A program made the position numbers and the translations under genes. Positions 1 through 7,229 of a DNA stretch of 64,000 nt are shown here, one piece after another; within the stretch, counting starts at the first letter, position 1, and the number at the start of each line of letters is the position of its first letter. The notes beneath the pieces were generated by a model. The model made no database searches. It was not told the origin of the DNA and was given only the letters and a program-made list of their open reading frames with translations. Source of the DNA: Neobacillus sp. SuZ13 (GTDB lineage Bacteria; Bacillota; Bacilli; Bacillales; Cytobacillaceae); contig NZ_CP126107.1 in NCBI RefSeq assembly GCF_030123365.1, forward strand, positions 3,085,501 through 3,149,500. The letters are read 5' to 3'.

Positions 1-151
1 AATGACTATTGTGACTTGTTTTATGATCTTCTGCATGTGCCACACTGGAATATGGTGTAACTTTATTTAAAAAAATACTTCCTGCTATCCCTAATGCTCC
101 GGTCGTTCCCATTTTTAAAATATCTCTTCGAGAAATATTATTTTTCGACAT
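1..151 (-). CDS. N-terminus of a Tat-exported protein, probably multicopper oxidase (cut by window edge)
   Basis: Only the first 50 residues lie in the window. The start ATG at 151-149 follows a strong AGGAGGGGG ribosome site at about 160-168. The peptide begins with a twin-arginine signal (SRRDILKMG at residues 7-15), then a hydrophobic stretch and an AHA-type cleavage region, followed by His-rich sequence (HKTSHNSH). That is the layout of Tat-exported copper enzymes. The neighbouring divergent cadC-cadA metal-resistance genes fit a metal role. I infer multicopper oxidase from the signal and His-rich start only; any other Tat substrate remains possible because the catalytic part is outside the window. 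Confidence 0.5.
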   Translation of the reverse strand, partial: MSKNNISRRDILKMGTTGALGIAGSIFLNKVTPYSSVAHAEDHKTSHNSH

Positions 152-198
152 GTTTTTACCCCCTCCTAAAAAGTTTCCTCAAAGCAACTTTATTGTCC

Positions 199-239
199 TT
201 GTCAATACTGTAGGTTACGGACATTCATCTTGTCAATAC
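199..239 (-). promoter_or_regulatory. Promoter region with a 10-bp direct repeat for the Tat-exported gene
   Basis: The 10-mer CTTGTCAATA occurs at 199-208 and again at 230-239, 31 bp apart. On the minus strand each copy contains TTGACA, so either can serve as a -35 element for the gene starting at 151. The repeat may be two regulator half sites or two alternative promoters. No clear -10 hexamer stands out. Confidence 0.35.
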
Positions 240-254
240 AGAATTTGAAAACAT

Positions 255-316
255 TCAAATAATTATTTGACCATTTAAACCTAATTACATATACTGATAA
301 TCAAATAGGCGTTTGA
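255..316 (+). promoter_or_regulatory. cadC-cadA promoter with two CadC-type operators
   Basis: A perfect palindrome TCAAATAATTATTTGA lies at 255-270 and an imperfect one, TCAAATAGGCGTTTGA, at 301-316. A promoter sits between them: TTGACC at 267-272, a 17-bp spacer, and TATACT at 290-295. The operators overlap the -35 element and the expected transcription start. CadC/SmtB-family repressors bind TCAAATA-type inverted repeats at such positions and release on Cd/Pb/Zn binding, so this is most likely autoregulation of cadC-cadA. Confidence 0.75.
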
Positions 317-335
317 ATAAGGAGGCATGGAACTT

Positions 336-704
336 TTGAAGCACGATGATCTATGTGAAGTAACCTGCGTGGATGGAGAAAAAGTAAAACGGGTAAAAGA
401 ATCTGTTTCCCAACAAAATACAATGGCTGTTTCCCAAATATTTAAAGCATTATCCGATGACACTAGAATTAAGATTGCATATGCCTTAAGTGAGGAAAAT
501 GAGTTGTGCGTTTGTGATGTAGCCAATATTGTGGGTAGTACAACCGCAACTGCTTCCCATCATTTACGACTTCTTCGAAATTTAGGTTTAGCGAAATATC
601 GCAAAGAAGGGAAATTAGTCTTCTATTCCTTAGATGATGACCATGTAAGACAGTTGATCCAAATTGCCTTTGAACATCAAAAGGAGGTGGAAAACCATGA
701 GTGA
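336..704 (+). CDS. cadC: CadC, ArsR/SmtB-family metal-sensing repressor
   Basis: Winged-helix repressor of 122 residues that senses Cd, Pb and Zn and blocks the cad promoter. From the TTG at 336 the metal-site cysteines fall at Cys7, Cys11, Cys58 and Cys60 (ELCVCD), which are exactly the CadC numbers, and the length equals the pI258 protein. The helix-turn-helix is near residues 62-85 (ATASHHLRLL). An ATG at 327 is in frame but only 1 nt after GGAGG, whereas TTG is 10 nt after it, so I prefer TTG. The stop overlaps the cadA start (697-704), which indicates translational coupling. Two operator palindromes precede the gene. Confidence 0.92.
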   Translation: MKHDDLCEVTCVDGEKVKRVKESVSQQNTMAVSQIFKALSDDTRIKIAYALSEENELCVCDVANIVGSTTATASHHLRLLRNLGLAKYRKEGKLVFYSLDDDHVRQLIQIAFEHQKEVENHE

Positions 705-2832
705 AGCTTTGGAACAATCAAGTGAAAAGACCGTTTACCGAGTGCAGGGATTCAGCTGAGCAGGCTGTGCCACAAAGTTCGAAAAGAACGTACAACACCT
801 GGATGGTGTTGTTAATGCAAATGTAAATTTCGGTGCCTCAAAATTAACGGTTTATGGAGAAACAACAATTGAAGAGCTAGAAAAAGCAGGAGCTTTTGAA
901 AATATAAAAGTGATTCCTGAAAAGCAAAGATTTGAAGAAAAGAAAGAGCCTTTCCTACAAAAACATTCAATAGTAATCGCCTCATTTGTTTTCTTGCTTA
1001 TTGGATGGATTTCAGCAGAAATGAATAGTGAGGAAAGTATTTCTTCGATCCTAGCCTATGGAGCTTCCATCCTAATAGGTGGTTATCGCCTTTTCACGAC
1101 GGGATTAAAAAATTTATTTCGCCTAGAATTTGATATGAGAACCTTGATGACGATAGCCGTTATCGGGGCAGCGATAATCGGAGAGTGGGGAGAAGGGGCG
1201 ACAGTTGTTATTCTGTTTGCCGTCAGTGAGGTTCTAGAGTCTTATTCGATGGATAAGGCGAGACAATCCATTCGATCCTTAATGGATATTGCTCCAAAAG
1301 AAGCCTTGATTCGTAGGGGAAACAAAGAGTTCACTGTAGAAGTGGACGATATCCGAATTGGAGATATTTTGATTGTAAAGCCAGGTCAAAAAATCGCCAT
1401 GGATGGAACGGTGGTAAAGGGACTATCGTCTGTTAATCAAGCCGCTATTACTGGGGAATCTGTTCCAGTTTCCAAAACAATTGATGATGAAGTATTCGCT
1501 GGAACTCTTAACGAAGAGGGACTTCTAGAAGTTAAAGTTACCAAACATGTGGACGAGACAACGATCGCTAAGATTATTCATTTAGTCGAGGAAGCTCAAG
1601 CTGAAAGAGCTCCATCTCAAGCTTTTGTGGATCGGTTTGCCAAGTATTATACACCTGTTATCATGTTCATTTCGCTATTAGTGGCTGTACTCCCACCACT
1701 ATTATTTGATGCAGATTGGAGTAAATGGATTTATCAGGGTCTGGCTGTATTAGTGGTTGGGTGTCCTTGTGCACTTGTTATTTCTACACCTGTATCCATT
1801 GTTACTGCAATTGGTAATGCGGCACGAAATGGAGTTCTTATCAAAGGTGGGATTCATTTAGAGGAAATGGGAGCAATTAAAGCAATTGCTTTTGATAAAA
1901 CTGGAACTTTAACGGAAGGAATTCCAGTTGTAACGGATTACCTTCCACAGCCAAATATCGACTCAAATGAACTACTTACCATTATTGCTGCATTAGAAAA
2001 TGGTTCTCAACATCCATTGGCTTCAGCAATCATGAAAAAAGCGGAGCAGGAAAACTTACTATTTCATGAACTTGCTATTGAAGATTTCTCTTCTATTACA
2101 GGAAAAGGAATCCAAGGCAGAGTCAACAAACAGATGTATTATGTAGGAAGTCCTATTTTGTATGATGAACTCTTAACAAATGGAATACCGGCGAATCTTA
2201 AGGTGACTATAACTGATCTCCAAAATAAAGGAAAAACTGTGATGGTGGTTGGGACTGATTCAGACATATTAGCCCTGCTCGCTGTGGCGGACGAAGTGAG
2301 AGGGAACAGCAGATCAGTTATCCAGAAACTTCACTCATTAGGTATTCAAAAAACAATCATGTTAACGGGTGATAATAAGGGGACAGCAAATGCAATTGGC
2401 CAGCAGGTAGGAGTTTCTGATATTCAGGCTGACCTATTACCTCAAGATAAACTTACCTTCATTAAAGAATTAAGAAATAAATACGACCGTGTGGCTATGG
2501 TTGGAGACGGTGTAAACGATGCACCAGCATTAGCTGCTTCGACTGTCGGAATTGCTATGGGTGGTGCTGGAACGGATACGGCACTTGAGACAGCTGATAT
2601 TGCTTTAATGGCGGATGATTTAGGTAAACTCCCATTTACGGTTAAACTAAGTAGAAAAGCCTTATTTATTATTAAACAAAATATGATCTTTTCTCTAGGG
2701 ATAAAACTTATTGCATTATTATTAGTTATTCCTGGGTGGTTGACTCTTTGGATTGCCATTTTTGCAGACATGGGAGCAACTCTTATCGTGACGTTAAACA
2801 GCTTGAGACTTCTTCGTGTGAAGGATAAATAA
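697..2832 (+). CDS. cadA: CadA, Cd/Zn/Pb-exporting P1B-type ATPase with an in-frame TGA at the first Cys of its HMA motif
   Basis: Membrane ATPase that exports Cd, Zn and Pb. Read from ATG 697 the frame is open to 2832 (711 residues, usual for CadA) apart from a single TGA at 757-759, codon 21. That codon is where the first Cys of the CxxC metal site belongs: ...[19 protein letters not shown]. Downstream motifs are intact: TGES (252-255), CPC (356-358), DKTGT (Asp400), the HP motif (SQHPL) and GDGVND (603-608). The gene overlaps cadC by 8 bp. A GTG at 910 (after the HMA domain) could start a shorter 640-residue protein, but I see no good ribosome site before it. Explanations are selenocysteine, a recent nonsense mutation that leaves an HMA-less protein, or a base error. 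Confidence 0.85.
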
Positions 2833-2833
2833 A

Positions 2834-2879
2834 AAGGAGAACACATTTCGTTAATGAGCGAATGTGTTCTCCTTTATTT
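2834..2879 (+). terminator. Terminator after cadA
   Basis: Long inverted repeat: AAGGAGAACACATT at 2834-2847 pairs with AATGTGTTCTCCTT at 2861-2874, followed by TATTTG. It ends the cadC-cadA unit. Confidence 0.75.
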
Positions 2880-2945
2880 GTCTACTATTAATCTTAATAA
2901 GAACATATAGTTTAGGATTTTTCCTTTCAATATATTTTTATAAGG

Positions 2946-3119
2946 TTAATCCGTATATCTAACACCTTTTAGCATCATATTGACCTTTGATTTAGTATCT
3001 TGAACAATATTTTTTCGAAATTCTTTTGCCTTTTTGAAGGCATCCATCATTCCTGATGCTAAAATTTTAATTTCTCTCGTACCAACAGGTTCTTCAAGAA
3101 GAAAAATATATTCTTTCAT
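2946..3119 (-). CDS. Small hypothetical protein (57 aa)
   Basis: A short gene starting at ATG 3119-3117 with a GAGGTG ribosome site 8 nt upstream. It encodes a Lys-rich 57-residue protein (start MKEYIFLLEE, end KGVRYTD) with no signal peptide or recognisable motif. It is convergent with cadA. Two cre-like palindromes lie upstream (3168-3204). The good ribosome site and amphipathic composition support a real gene; I cannot name a family. Confidence 0.6.
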   Translation of the reverse strand: MKEYIFLLEEPVGTREIKILASGMMDAFKKAKEFRKNIVQDTKSKVNMMLKGVRYTD

Positions 3120-3167
3120 GCGGTTTCACCTCACTAGTTGTAATTTTAATATAATTATATATTATTT

Positions 3168-3204
3168 TGTAAGCGATTACCACAATTATTTGTGAACGTT
3201 TTCA
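3168..3204. promoter_or_regulatory. Two cre-like palindromes
   Basis: TGTAAGCGATTACC at 3168-3181 and TGTGAACGTTTTCA at 3191-3204 each differ at one position from the CcpA box TGWAANCGNTNWCA. They lie upstream of the minus-strand gene starting at 3119. Carbon catabolite control is an inference from the motif alone. Confidence 0.35.
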
Positions 3205-3309
3205 CTTAATTTTTAGGTTTTTTAGGTTTGCTTAAAGGGAGGAACGGGTAAATTTACTTCATACTAAACGGTTGTTATTTTCTACTTATTCAACTTCTAA
3301 AAATAAAAA

Positions 3310-3333
3310 AGCGTCTGCAAAAATGCAAACGCT
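3310..3333 (+). repeat. Small stem-loop upstream of candidate mini-ORF
   Basis: AGCGT-C-TGCA at 3310-3319 pairs with TGCA-A-ACGCT at 3324-3333 around an AAAA loop. There is no T run after it, so it is not a plain terminator; an AGGAGG site follows directly. Confidence 0.4.
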
Positions 3334-3350
3334 GTAGGAGGTACTTCTTA

Positions 3351-3455
3351 ATGTTTGGTACTAATAATATATGTACTCAGAATAAAAACCGAATGGGACA
3401 AGTGCTGATTACAAGGAAAATAGGCTGTAAATGTAGAAAAATAAATTTCTACTAA
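3351..3455 (+). CDS. Possible 34-residue peptide
   Basis: ATG at 3351 follows AGGAGG (3336-3341) with 9-nt spacing and opens 34 codons, giving a basic peptide with three Cys (one at residue 8, two in a CKC-type pair near the end). The only support is the good ribosome site; the ORF is short enough to be chance. No family recognised. Confidence 0.3.
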   Translation: MFGTNNICTQNKNRMGQVLITRKIGCKCRKINFY

Positions 3456-3524
3456 TAAAATACTCCTTAACGGTTTGGACTTTCAGAGTTGTGGTATTTA
3501 TAAAAAGGGATAGGAGATGGTCTT

Positions 3525-3884
3525 ATGACTGAACTTAAACATAGCTATTATATTAACATACAATCTCACGAGATTTTTAGTGAACCTGATGGATCGGAAT
3601 GGGATTTTAGGATTGAAGCAACGGATAGAGAAGTTGCTGTTCTTGAACGGATGTTTGATAAAACCGAGGAAACAGATTGGGAAAGTTATTTCCGAGCCCA
3701 CATTCCATATCTTGAATACCATCATCAGCCCCAAAATAAAGAATATGATCTACGTATTCTGCTAATCTATTCCTTACTACATTATTTGGGGGATGAAAAA
3801 ACTCGCGCACATATTCGCGAGATGAGAATATTAAATGAGGAATTTGTAAACGAACAGGCCATACTGGGTTACCGAGAATTTTGA
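3525..3884 (+). CDS. Hypothetical protein (119 aa)
   Basis: Soluble, acidic 119-residue protein starting at ATG 3525 after a GGAGATGG ribosome site. It has no signal peptide or transmembrane segment and is rich in Glu, Tyr and His (start MTELKHSYYIN, end AILGYREF). I do not recognise the family. It stands alone, with a small stem-loop (3902-3918) after it and a convergent mini-gene beyond. Confidence 0.75.
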   Translation: MTELKHSYYINIQSHEIFSEPDGSEWDFRIEATDREVAVLERMFDKTEETDWESYFRAHIPYLEYHHQPQNKEYDLRILLIYSLLHYLGDEKTRAHIREMRILNEEFVNEQAILGYREF

Positions 3885-3929
3885 TTGATTAATACCTAAA
3901 AACCGCCAAAAAAGCGGTCTAAAGTGTAG

Positions 3930-4058
3930 TTACTCTAAATCATTTTCTATGGGATCCGTCATTTGATCTTTTATAGGAGCCCCATATTGGAGATTGATTT
4001 CTTTCGCTAACTCCTCTAAGTATTCATCAGAAAAAAAGGGATTCTTGTCTTTAAACAT
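3930..4058 (-). CDS. Small acidic hypothetical protein (42 aa)
   Basis: ATG at 4058-4056 is preceded by AGGAGGATTAAC, an excellent ribosome site, and encodes 42 residues (start MFKDKNPFFSDEYLEELAKE, hydrophilic, no Cys). Short peptides with a PFFSDEYLEEL-like core seem to recur in Bacillaceae, but I have no function for them. It lies between the 119-residue gene and the kimA riboswitch. Confidence 0.65.
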   Translation of the reverse strand: MFKDKNPFFSDEYLEELAKEINLQYGAPIKDQMTDPIENDLE

Positions 4059-4204
4059 GTTAATCCTCCTATGCAAAAAGCAATAATATTTTCCATAACA
4101 TATTTACGTTTTTAATATTTCCATTTTTATGGAATTTAATCTCTTGGAAAAAAATTCATTTACAACTACTGAACTTAGGAGTAATATAAACACAGTTTCA
4201 AATT

Positions 4205-4358
4205 TCTAAATCGCTGAATCCAGTAGGTACGGGGGAACCATTTTTGCGGGATATTACTTATCCCAAGGGGTGAATCCTTTTAAGGTAGGGCTACTCAAAG
4301 GTCCGAATCCGACAGCTAACCTCGTAAGCGTTATATGAGAAGGAAGGTGGAGCTTGTG
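4205..4358 (+). ncRNA. c-di-AMP riboswitch (ydaO/yuaA type)
   Basis: The leader of kimA carries the conserved blocks of the ydaO-yuaA class: GCTGAATCC (4213-4221), GGGGGAACCA (4231-4240), AAGGGGTGAATCC (4265-4277), TCCGAATCCGACAGCTAACC (4302-4321), CTCGTAAGCG (4321-4330) and GAAGGAAGGTGGAG. The class turns downstream genes off when c-di-AMP is high. A terminator follows and then kimA, the classic target. Confidence 0.93.
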
Positions 4359-4374
4359 ACACGAGAAAAATGAT

Positions 4375-4420
4375 GTGTCTACAGGTCTATTTACTATGAC
4401 TTGTAGGCACTTTTTTATTT
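4375..4420 (+). terminator. Riboswitch-controlled terminator before kimA
   Basis: GTGTCTACAGGTC (4375-4387) pairs with GACTTGTAGGCAC (4398-4410) and is followed by TTTTTTATTTTT. It is placed between the c-di-AMP aptamer and kimA, so it is the expected expression platform. Confidence 0.85.
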
Positions 4421-4500
4421 TTGAAAAATATTGCTTTTAGGAAATTACGTTTTTTAGGGCAATATAAAACTAATTAAAACAATTGGGTGGTGAGTATTTA

Positions 4501-6327
4501 ATGTTTTCAGCATTAAAAAGGTTTTTAATTGGACGTCCTTTGAAATCCCATGAATTGGGAGAACAGAAACTTAACAAAACCAAAGCATTAGCAATCCTTT
4601 CATCTGATGCTCTATCTTCAGTGGCATACGGACCGGAACAAATTTTGATCGTTTTAATTACGGTAAGTTCAGCTGCATTTTGGTATTCAATTCCTATTGC
4701 AGTTGGTGTATTAATTCTTTTAACAGCCCTCATATTGTCTTATCGGCAAATCATCTTTGCTTATCCTCATGGGGGTGGAGCATATGTGGTTTCCAAAAGC
4801 AATCTAGGGGTAAATTCAGGTTTAATAGCTGGAGGTTCCCTATTGGTGGATTACATACTAACTGTTGCTGTAAGTGTGTCTGCTGGGACTGATGCTATAA
4901 CATCTGCCTTCCCTACATTACATCAATATAATGTCGGAATTGCCATTGTATTTGTCATTTTTATAACCCTTTTAAATTTACGAGGAGTAACTGAGTCTGC
5001 TTCCATATTAGCCTACCCCGTTTACTTATTCGTTGTAGCATTGTTTATATTAATTGGAGTGGGTTTGTATAATATTGTAACTGGAGGGGTTTCACCTCAA
5101 TTACATACACCTATCGGTACACCTGTAGCGGGAATTAGTCTATTTATACTTTTAAGAGCGTTCGCTTCAGGAAGTTCCGCCCTAACAGGGGTTGAAGCCA
5201 TTTCTAATGCAATCCCTAATTTTAAAGACCCTGCACCAAAAAATGCTGCTAAAACATTAATGGCAATGGGAGCCTTGCTTGCCGTATTATTTTCAGGAAT
5301 AGTATTTTTAGCTTACTATTATGGGATTTCACCAAACGCAGAAGTAACCGTTGTTTCTCAAATTGCTGAAGAAACTTTCGGGCGGAATTTCATTTATTTC
5401 TTTATTCAAGGAACTACAGCATTGATACTAATTCTCGCAGCGAACACTGGATATTCGGCTTTCCCGTTGTTGGCAGTTAATCTGGCTAAGGATAAGTTTA
5501 TTCCAAGAATGTTTCTTATTAGAGGGGACAGATTAGGATATTCAAATGGGATCATCATACTTGGAGTTGCTTCTATTATTCTCATCCTTGCTTTTCAAGC
5601 TGAAACAGAGTCACTTATCCCGCTTTATGCAGTTGGAGTGTTTCTTCCATTTACTTTGTCTCAGTCAGGCATGATGGTTAAATGGCTGCGAGAGAAGCCA
5701 CAAGGATGGGTTTCAAAATTCATTATCAATACAACAGGTGCCCTCATTAGTCTTGTCGTCACATTAATGTTCTTGATCACAAAATTCTCACAGGTTTGGT
5801 CAATTTTAATTTTTCTACCGATTATTGTCTACCTCTTTCATCGAATAAGAAAGCATTATGATGCCGTTGGTGACCAACTTAGGCTCACTACTTGTGAACC
5901 TCTGATGCCTATTGAAGGAAATGTACTAATCGTTCCTGTTGCTGGCATGACCAATGTAGTAGCGAATTCGATAAACTATGCTAAATCACTTTCTCAAGAT
6001 CAAATTATTGCCGTATATGTCTCATTTGAAAGAGACGACGAAAAAAACTTTGAAGAAAAGTGGAAGAAGTGGCAGCCGGATGTAAGACTGGTGACGCTCC
6101 ACTCGCATTATAGAAGTATCATTAATCCACTTACCAAATTTGTTGATACGATTGAACATAAAGCGAGTGAAGCGAACTATCGAGTCACCGTCATCATTCC
6201 GCAATTTATCCCAAAGAAGGGATGGCACAACATTCTTCATAATCAATCGAGTTTACTGATTCGTGCCTTCTTGCTGTTTCGGAGAAACGTGATTATCACT
6301 ACTGTTCCTTACCATTTAAAGAAATAA
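4501..6327 (+). CDS. kimA: KimA, high-affinity potassium importer
   Basis: APC-type membrane transporter importing K+ with protons. The 608-residue protein matches the length of B. subtilis KimA (formerly YdaO). It has about 12 hydrophobic segments in the first 430 residues and a cytosolic C-terminal domain (from about residue 440), the region where c-di-AMP also acts in KimA. I chose ATG 4501 because GGGTGGTGA lies 8 nt before it; the in-frame TTG at 4483 lacks a ribosome site. A c-di-AMP riboswitch and terminator precede it, so expression falls when c-di-AMP (and K+) is high. A diverged copy of its last 37 codons lies at 6834-6945. Confidence 0.93.
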   Translation: MFSALKRFLIGRPLKSHELGEQKLNKTKALAILSSDALSSVAYGPEQILIVLITVSSAAFWYSIPIAVGVLILLTALILSYRQIIFAYPHGGGAYVVSKSNLGVNSGLIAGGSLLVDYILTVAVSVSAGTDAITSAFPTLHQYNVGIAIVFVIFITLLNLRGVTESASILAYPVYLFVVALFILIGVGLYNIVTGGVSPQLHTPIGTPVAGISLFILLRAFASGSSALTGVEAISNAIPNFKDPAPKNAAKTLMAMGALLAVLFSGIVFLAYYYGISPNAEVTVVSQIAEETFGRNFIYFFIQGTTALILILAANTGYSAFPLLAVNLAKDKFIPRMFLIRGDRLGYSNGIIILGVASIILILAFQAETESLIPLYAVGVFLPFTLSQSGMMVKWLREKPQGWVSKFIINTTGALISLVVTLMFLITKFSQVWSILIFLPIIVYLFHRIRKHYDAVGDQLRLTTCEPLMPIEGNVLIVPVAGMTNVVANSINYAKSLSQDQIIAVYVSFERDDEKNFEEKWKKWQPDVRLVTLHSHYRSIINPLTKFVDTIEHKASEANYRVTVIIPQFIPKKGWHNILHNQSSLLIRAFLLFRRNVIITTVPYHLKK

Positions 6328-6342
6328 GAATACATCGTTTTT

Positions 6343-6379
6343 AAAGGCAGCTCTATCTAGTGTAGTGCTGCCTTTTATT
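6343..6379 (+). terminator. Terminator after kimA
   Basis: AAAGGCAGC (6343-6351) pairs with GCTGCCTTTT (6367-6376), with T-rich sequence after it. A related hairpin follows the kimA remnant at 6961-6995. Confidence 0.7.
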
Positions 6380-6436
6380 TTAGTCATGGGGGCAATCATA
6401 AAGGTCTGGTTGAAAAATTATTAGGAAAATTTACAC

Positions 6437-6634
6437 CTAAACTTTGTAACAGCGAAATGGAGCCCAATAGGGAAAAAAAGGTATTGATCCTGGACTTATA
6501 TAATATTTGGTATGTCCAATTAAATAGTAATTATGAGGGGGACTTCCCATAATTGGCAGACCCCAGTTTCCAAAAAGGGGAGGAGGAAAGCCTTGATAGA
6601 TGACACCATCCAATCCAGTTATAACAACAGGCAT
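6437..6634 (-). CDS. Possible Gly/Pro/Tyr-rich small protein (65 aa)
   Basis: A 65-residue ORF rich in Pro, Gly, Tyr and Phe (start MPVVITGLDGVIYQGFPPP, end YWAPFRCYKV). The biased composition resembles small spore-coat or spore-associated proteins and differs from random shadow ORFs, but the ribosome site is weak and no family is recognised. It lies in a debris-rich gap between kimA and the kimA remnant, so it could be decaying. Confidence 0.35.
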   Translation of the reverse strand: MPVVITGLDGVIYQGFPPPLFGNWGLPIMGSPPHNYYLIGHTKYYISPGSIPFFPYWAPFRCYKV

Positions 6635-6660
6635 TCAATCACTACTTTCTGCAGATTTAT

Positions 6661-6686
6661 AGATATTTTATGTCTATAAAATATCT
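6661..6686. repeat. Perfect 11-bp AT-rich hairpin
   Basis: AGATATTTTAT (6661-6671) pairs perfectly with ATAAAATATCT (6676-6686) around a GTCT loop. TGTTGTTTTTTT follows at 6691-6702, so it could terminate plus-strand transcription although the stem has little GC. A second palindrome, ATTCCTA-CA-TAGGAAT, follows at 6704-6719. Confidence 0.5.
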
Positions 6687-6833
6687 CAGGTGTTGTTTTT
6701 TTGAATTCCTACATAGGAATAAATATAAGGGACTTTACGGTAACTCCATTCTTTTGAATATATGAAAAAAAACCATATCAAACAAATTTCAGAGATGCTT
6801 TCATTATGAACATGATAAATAATTATGTTCAAT

Positions 6834-6945
6834 AATTTATCCCTAAGAAAGGTTGGCACAATATTGTTCATAATCAATCGAGTTGCTACTTGCTGTTTCG
6901 GAAAAACGTGATTATCACAACTGTTCCTTACCATTTAAAGAAATA
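6834..6945 (+). pseudogene. Remnant of a second kimA-like gene (3' end only)
   Basis: This stretch repeats the end of kimA (6206-6327). Translated, it runs FIPKKGWHNIVHNQSS...LLFRKNVIITTVPYHLKK-stop, in the same frame as KimA with a short internal deletion and mostly silent differences. No upstream kimA-like sequence remains. A terminator like that of kimA follows. It is the tail of an old duplicate or a paralogue, now lost. Confidence 0.85.
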
Positions 6946-6960
6946 AGAATACATCGTTTT

Positions 6961-6995
6961 AACAGGCAGCTCTATCTAAAGTAGAGCTGCCTGTT
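6961..6995 (+). terminator. Terminator of the kimA-like remnant
   Basis: AACAGGCAGCTCTA (6961-6974) pairs perfectly with TAGAGCTGCCTGTT (6982-6995). It corresponds to the kimA terminator at 6343-6379, so the duplication included it. Confidence 0.75.
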
Positions 6996-7005
6996 ATTTA
7001 TATTT

Positions 7006-7101
7006 TTAACCCTGGCTTTTTTGCAATACGGCTTGTTTAGGTTTACTTTCTTGAATAACTGCTTTCTTAGGCATAAAGCATGCAACAATGATCGCCGCGA
7101 A
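7006..7101 (-). pseudogene. C-terminal remnant of a membrane transporter (MFS-like)
   Basis: The minus strand reads FAAIIVACFMPKKAVIQESK...VLQKSQG-stop, which resembles the last transmembrane edge and basic tail of an MFS exporter. Immediately upstream the frame has two stops and no continuing homology. I call it a decayed transporter end; the exact family is not certain. Confidence 0.45.
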
Positions 7102-7229
7102 TCAAATTCATTTAATGTACAGAGGGCAATGATTCTCAGAAAATGTTTGATTTGAGGGGGGATGTTTGTTGGAATTAAATTCTATTTCAATGGAAAAGAT
7201 AAGCAAAATGCGGGAAAAGGAGATTAGTT

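Noticed and set aside
792..812. 8-bp hairpin ACAACACC-TGGAT-GGTGTTGT as a sure SECIS
   Set aside because: Its loop begins 40 nt after the TGA, a little beyond the usual bacterial range, and it codes for the conserved HLDGV, so it may be chance. Kept only as supporting detail.
910..2832. cadA as a gene that truly starts at GTG 910
   Set aside because: There is no strong ribosome site before 910, and the HMA domain coding sequence upstream is intact except for one codon, so the longer frame is preferred.
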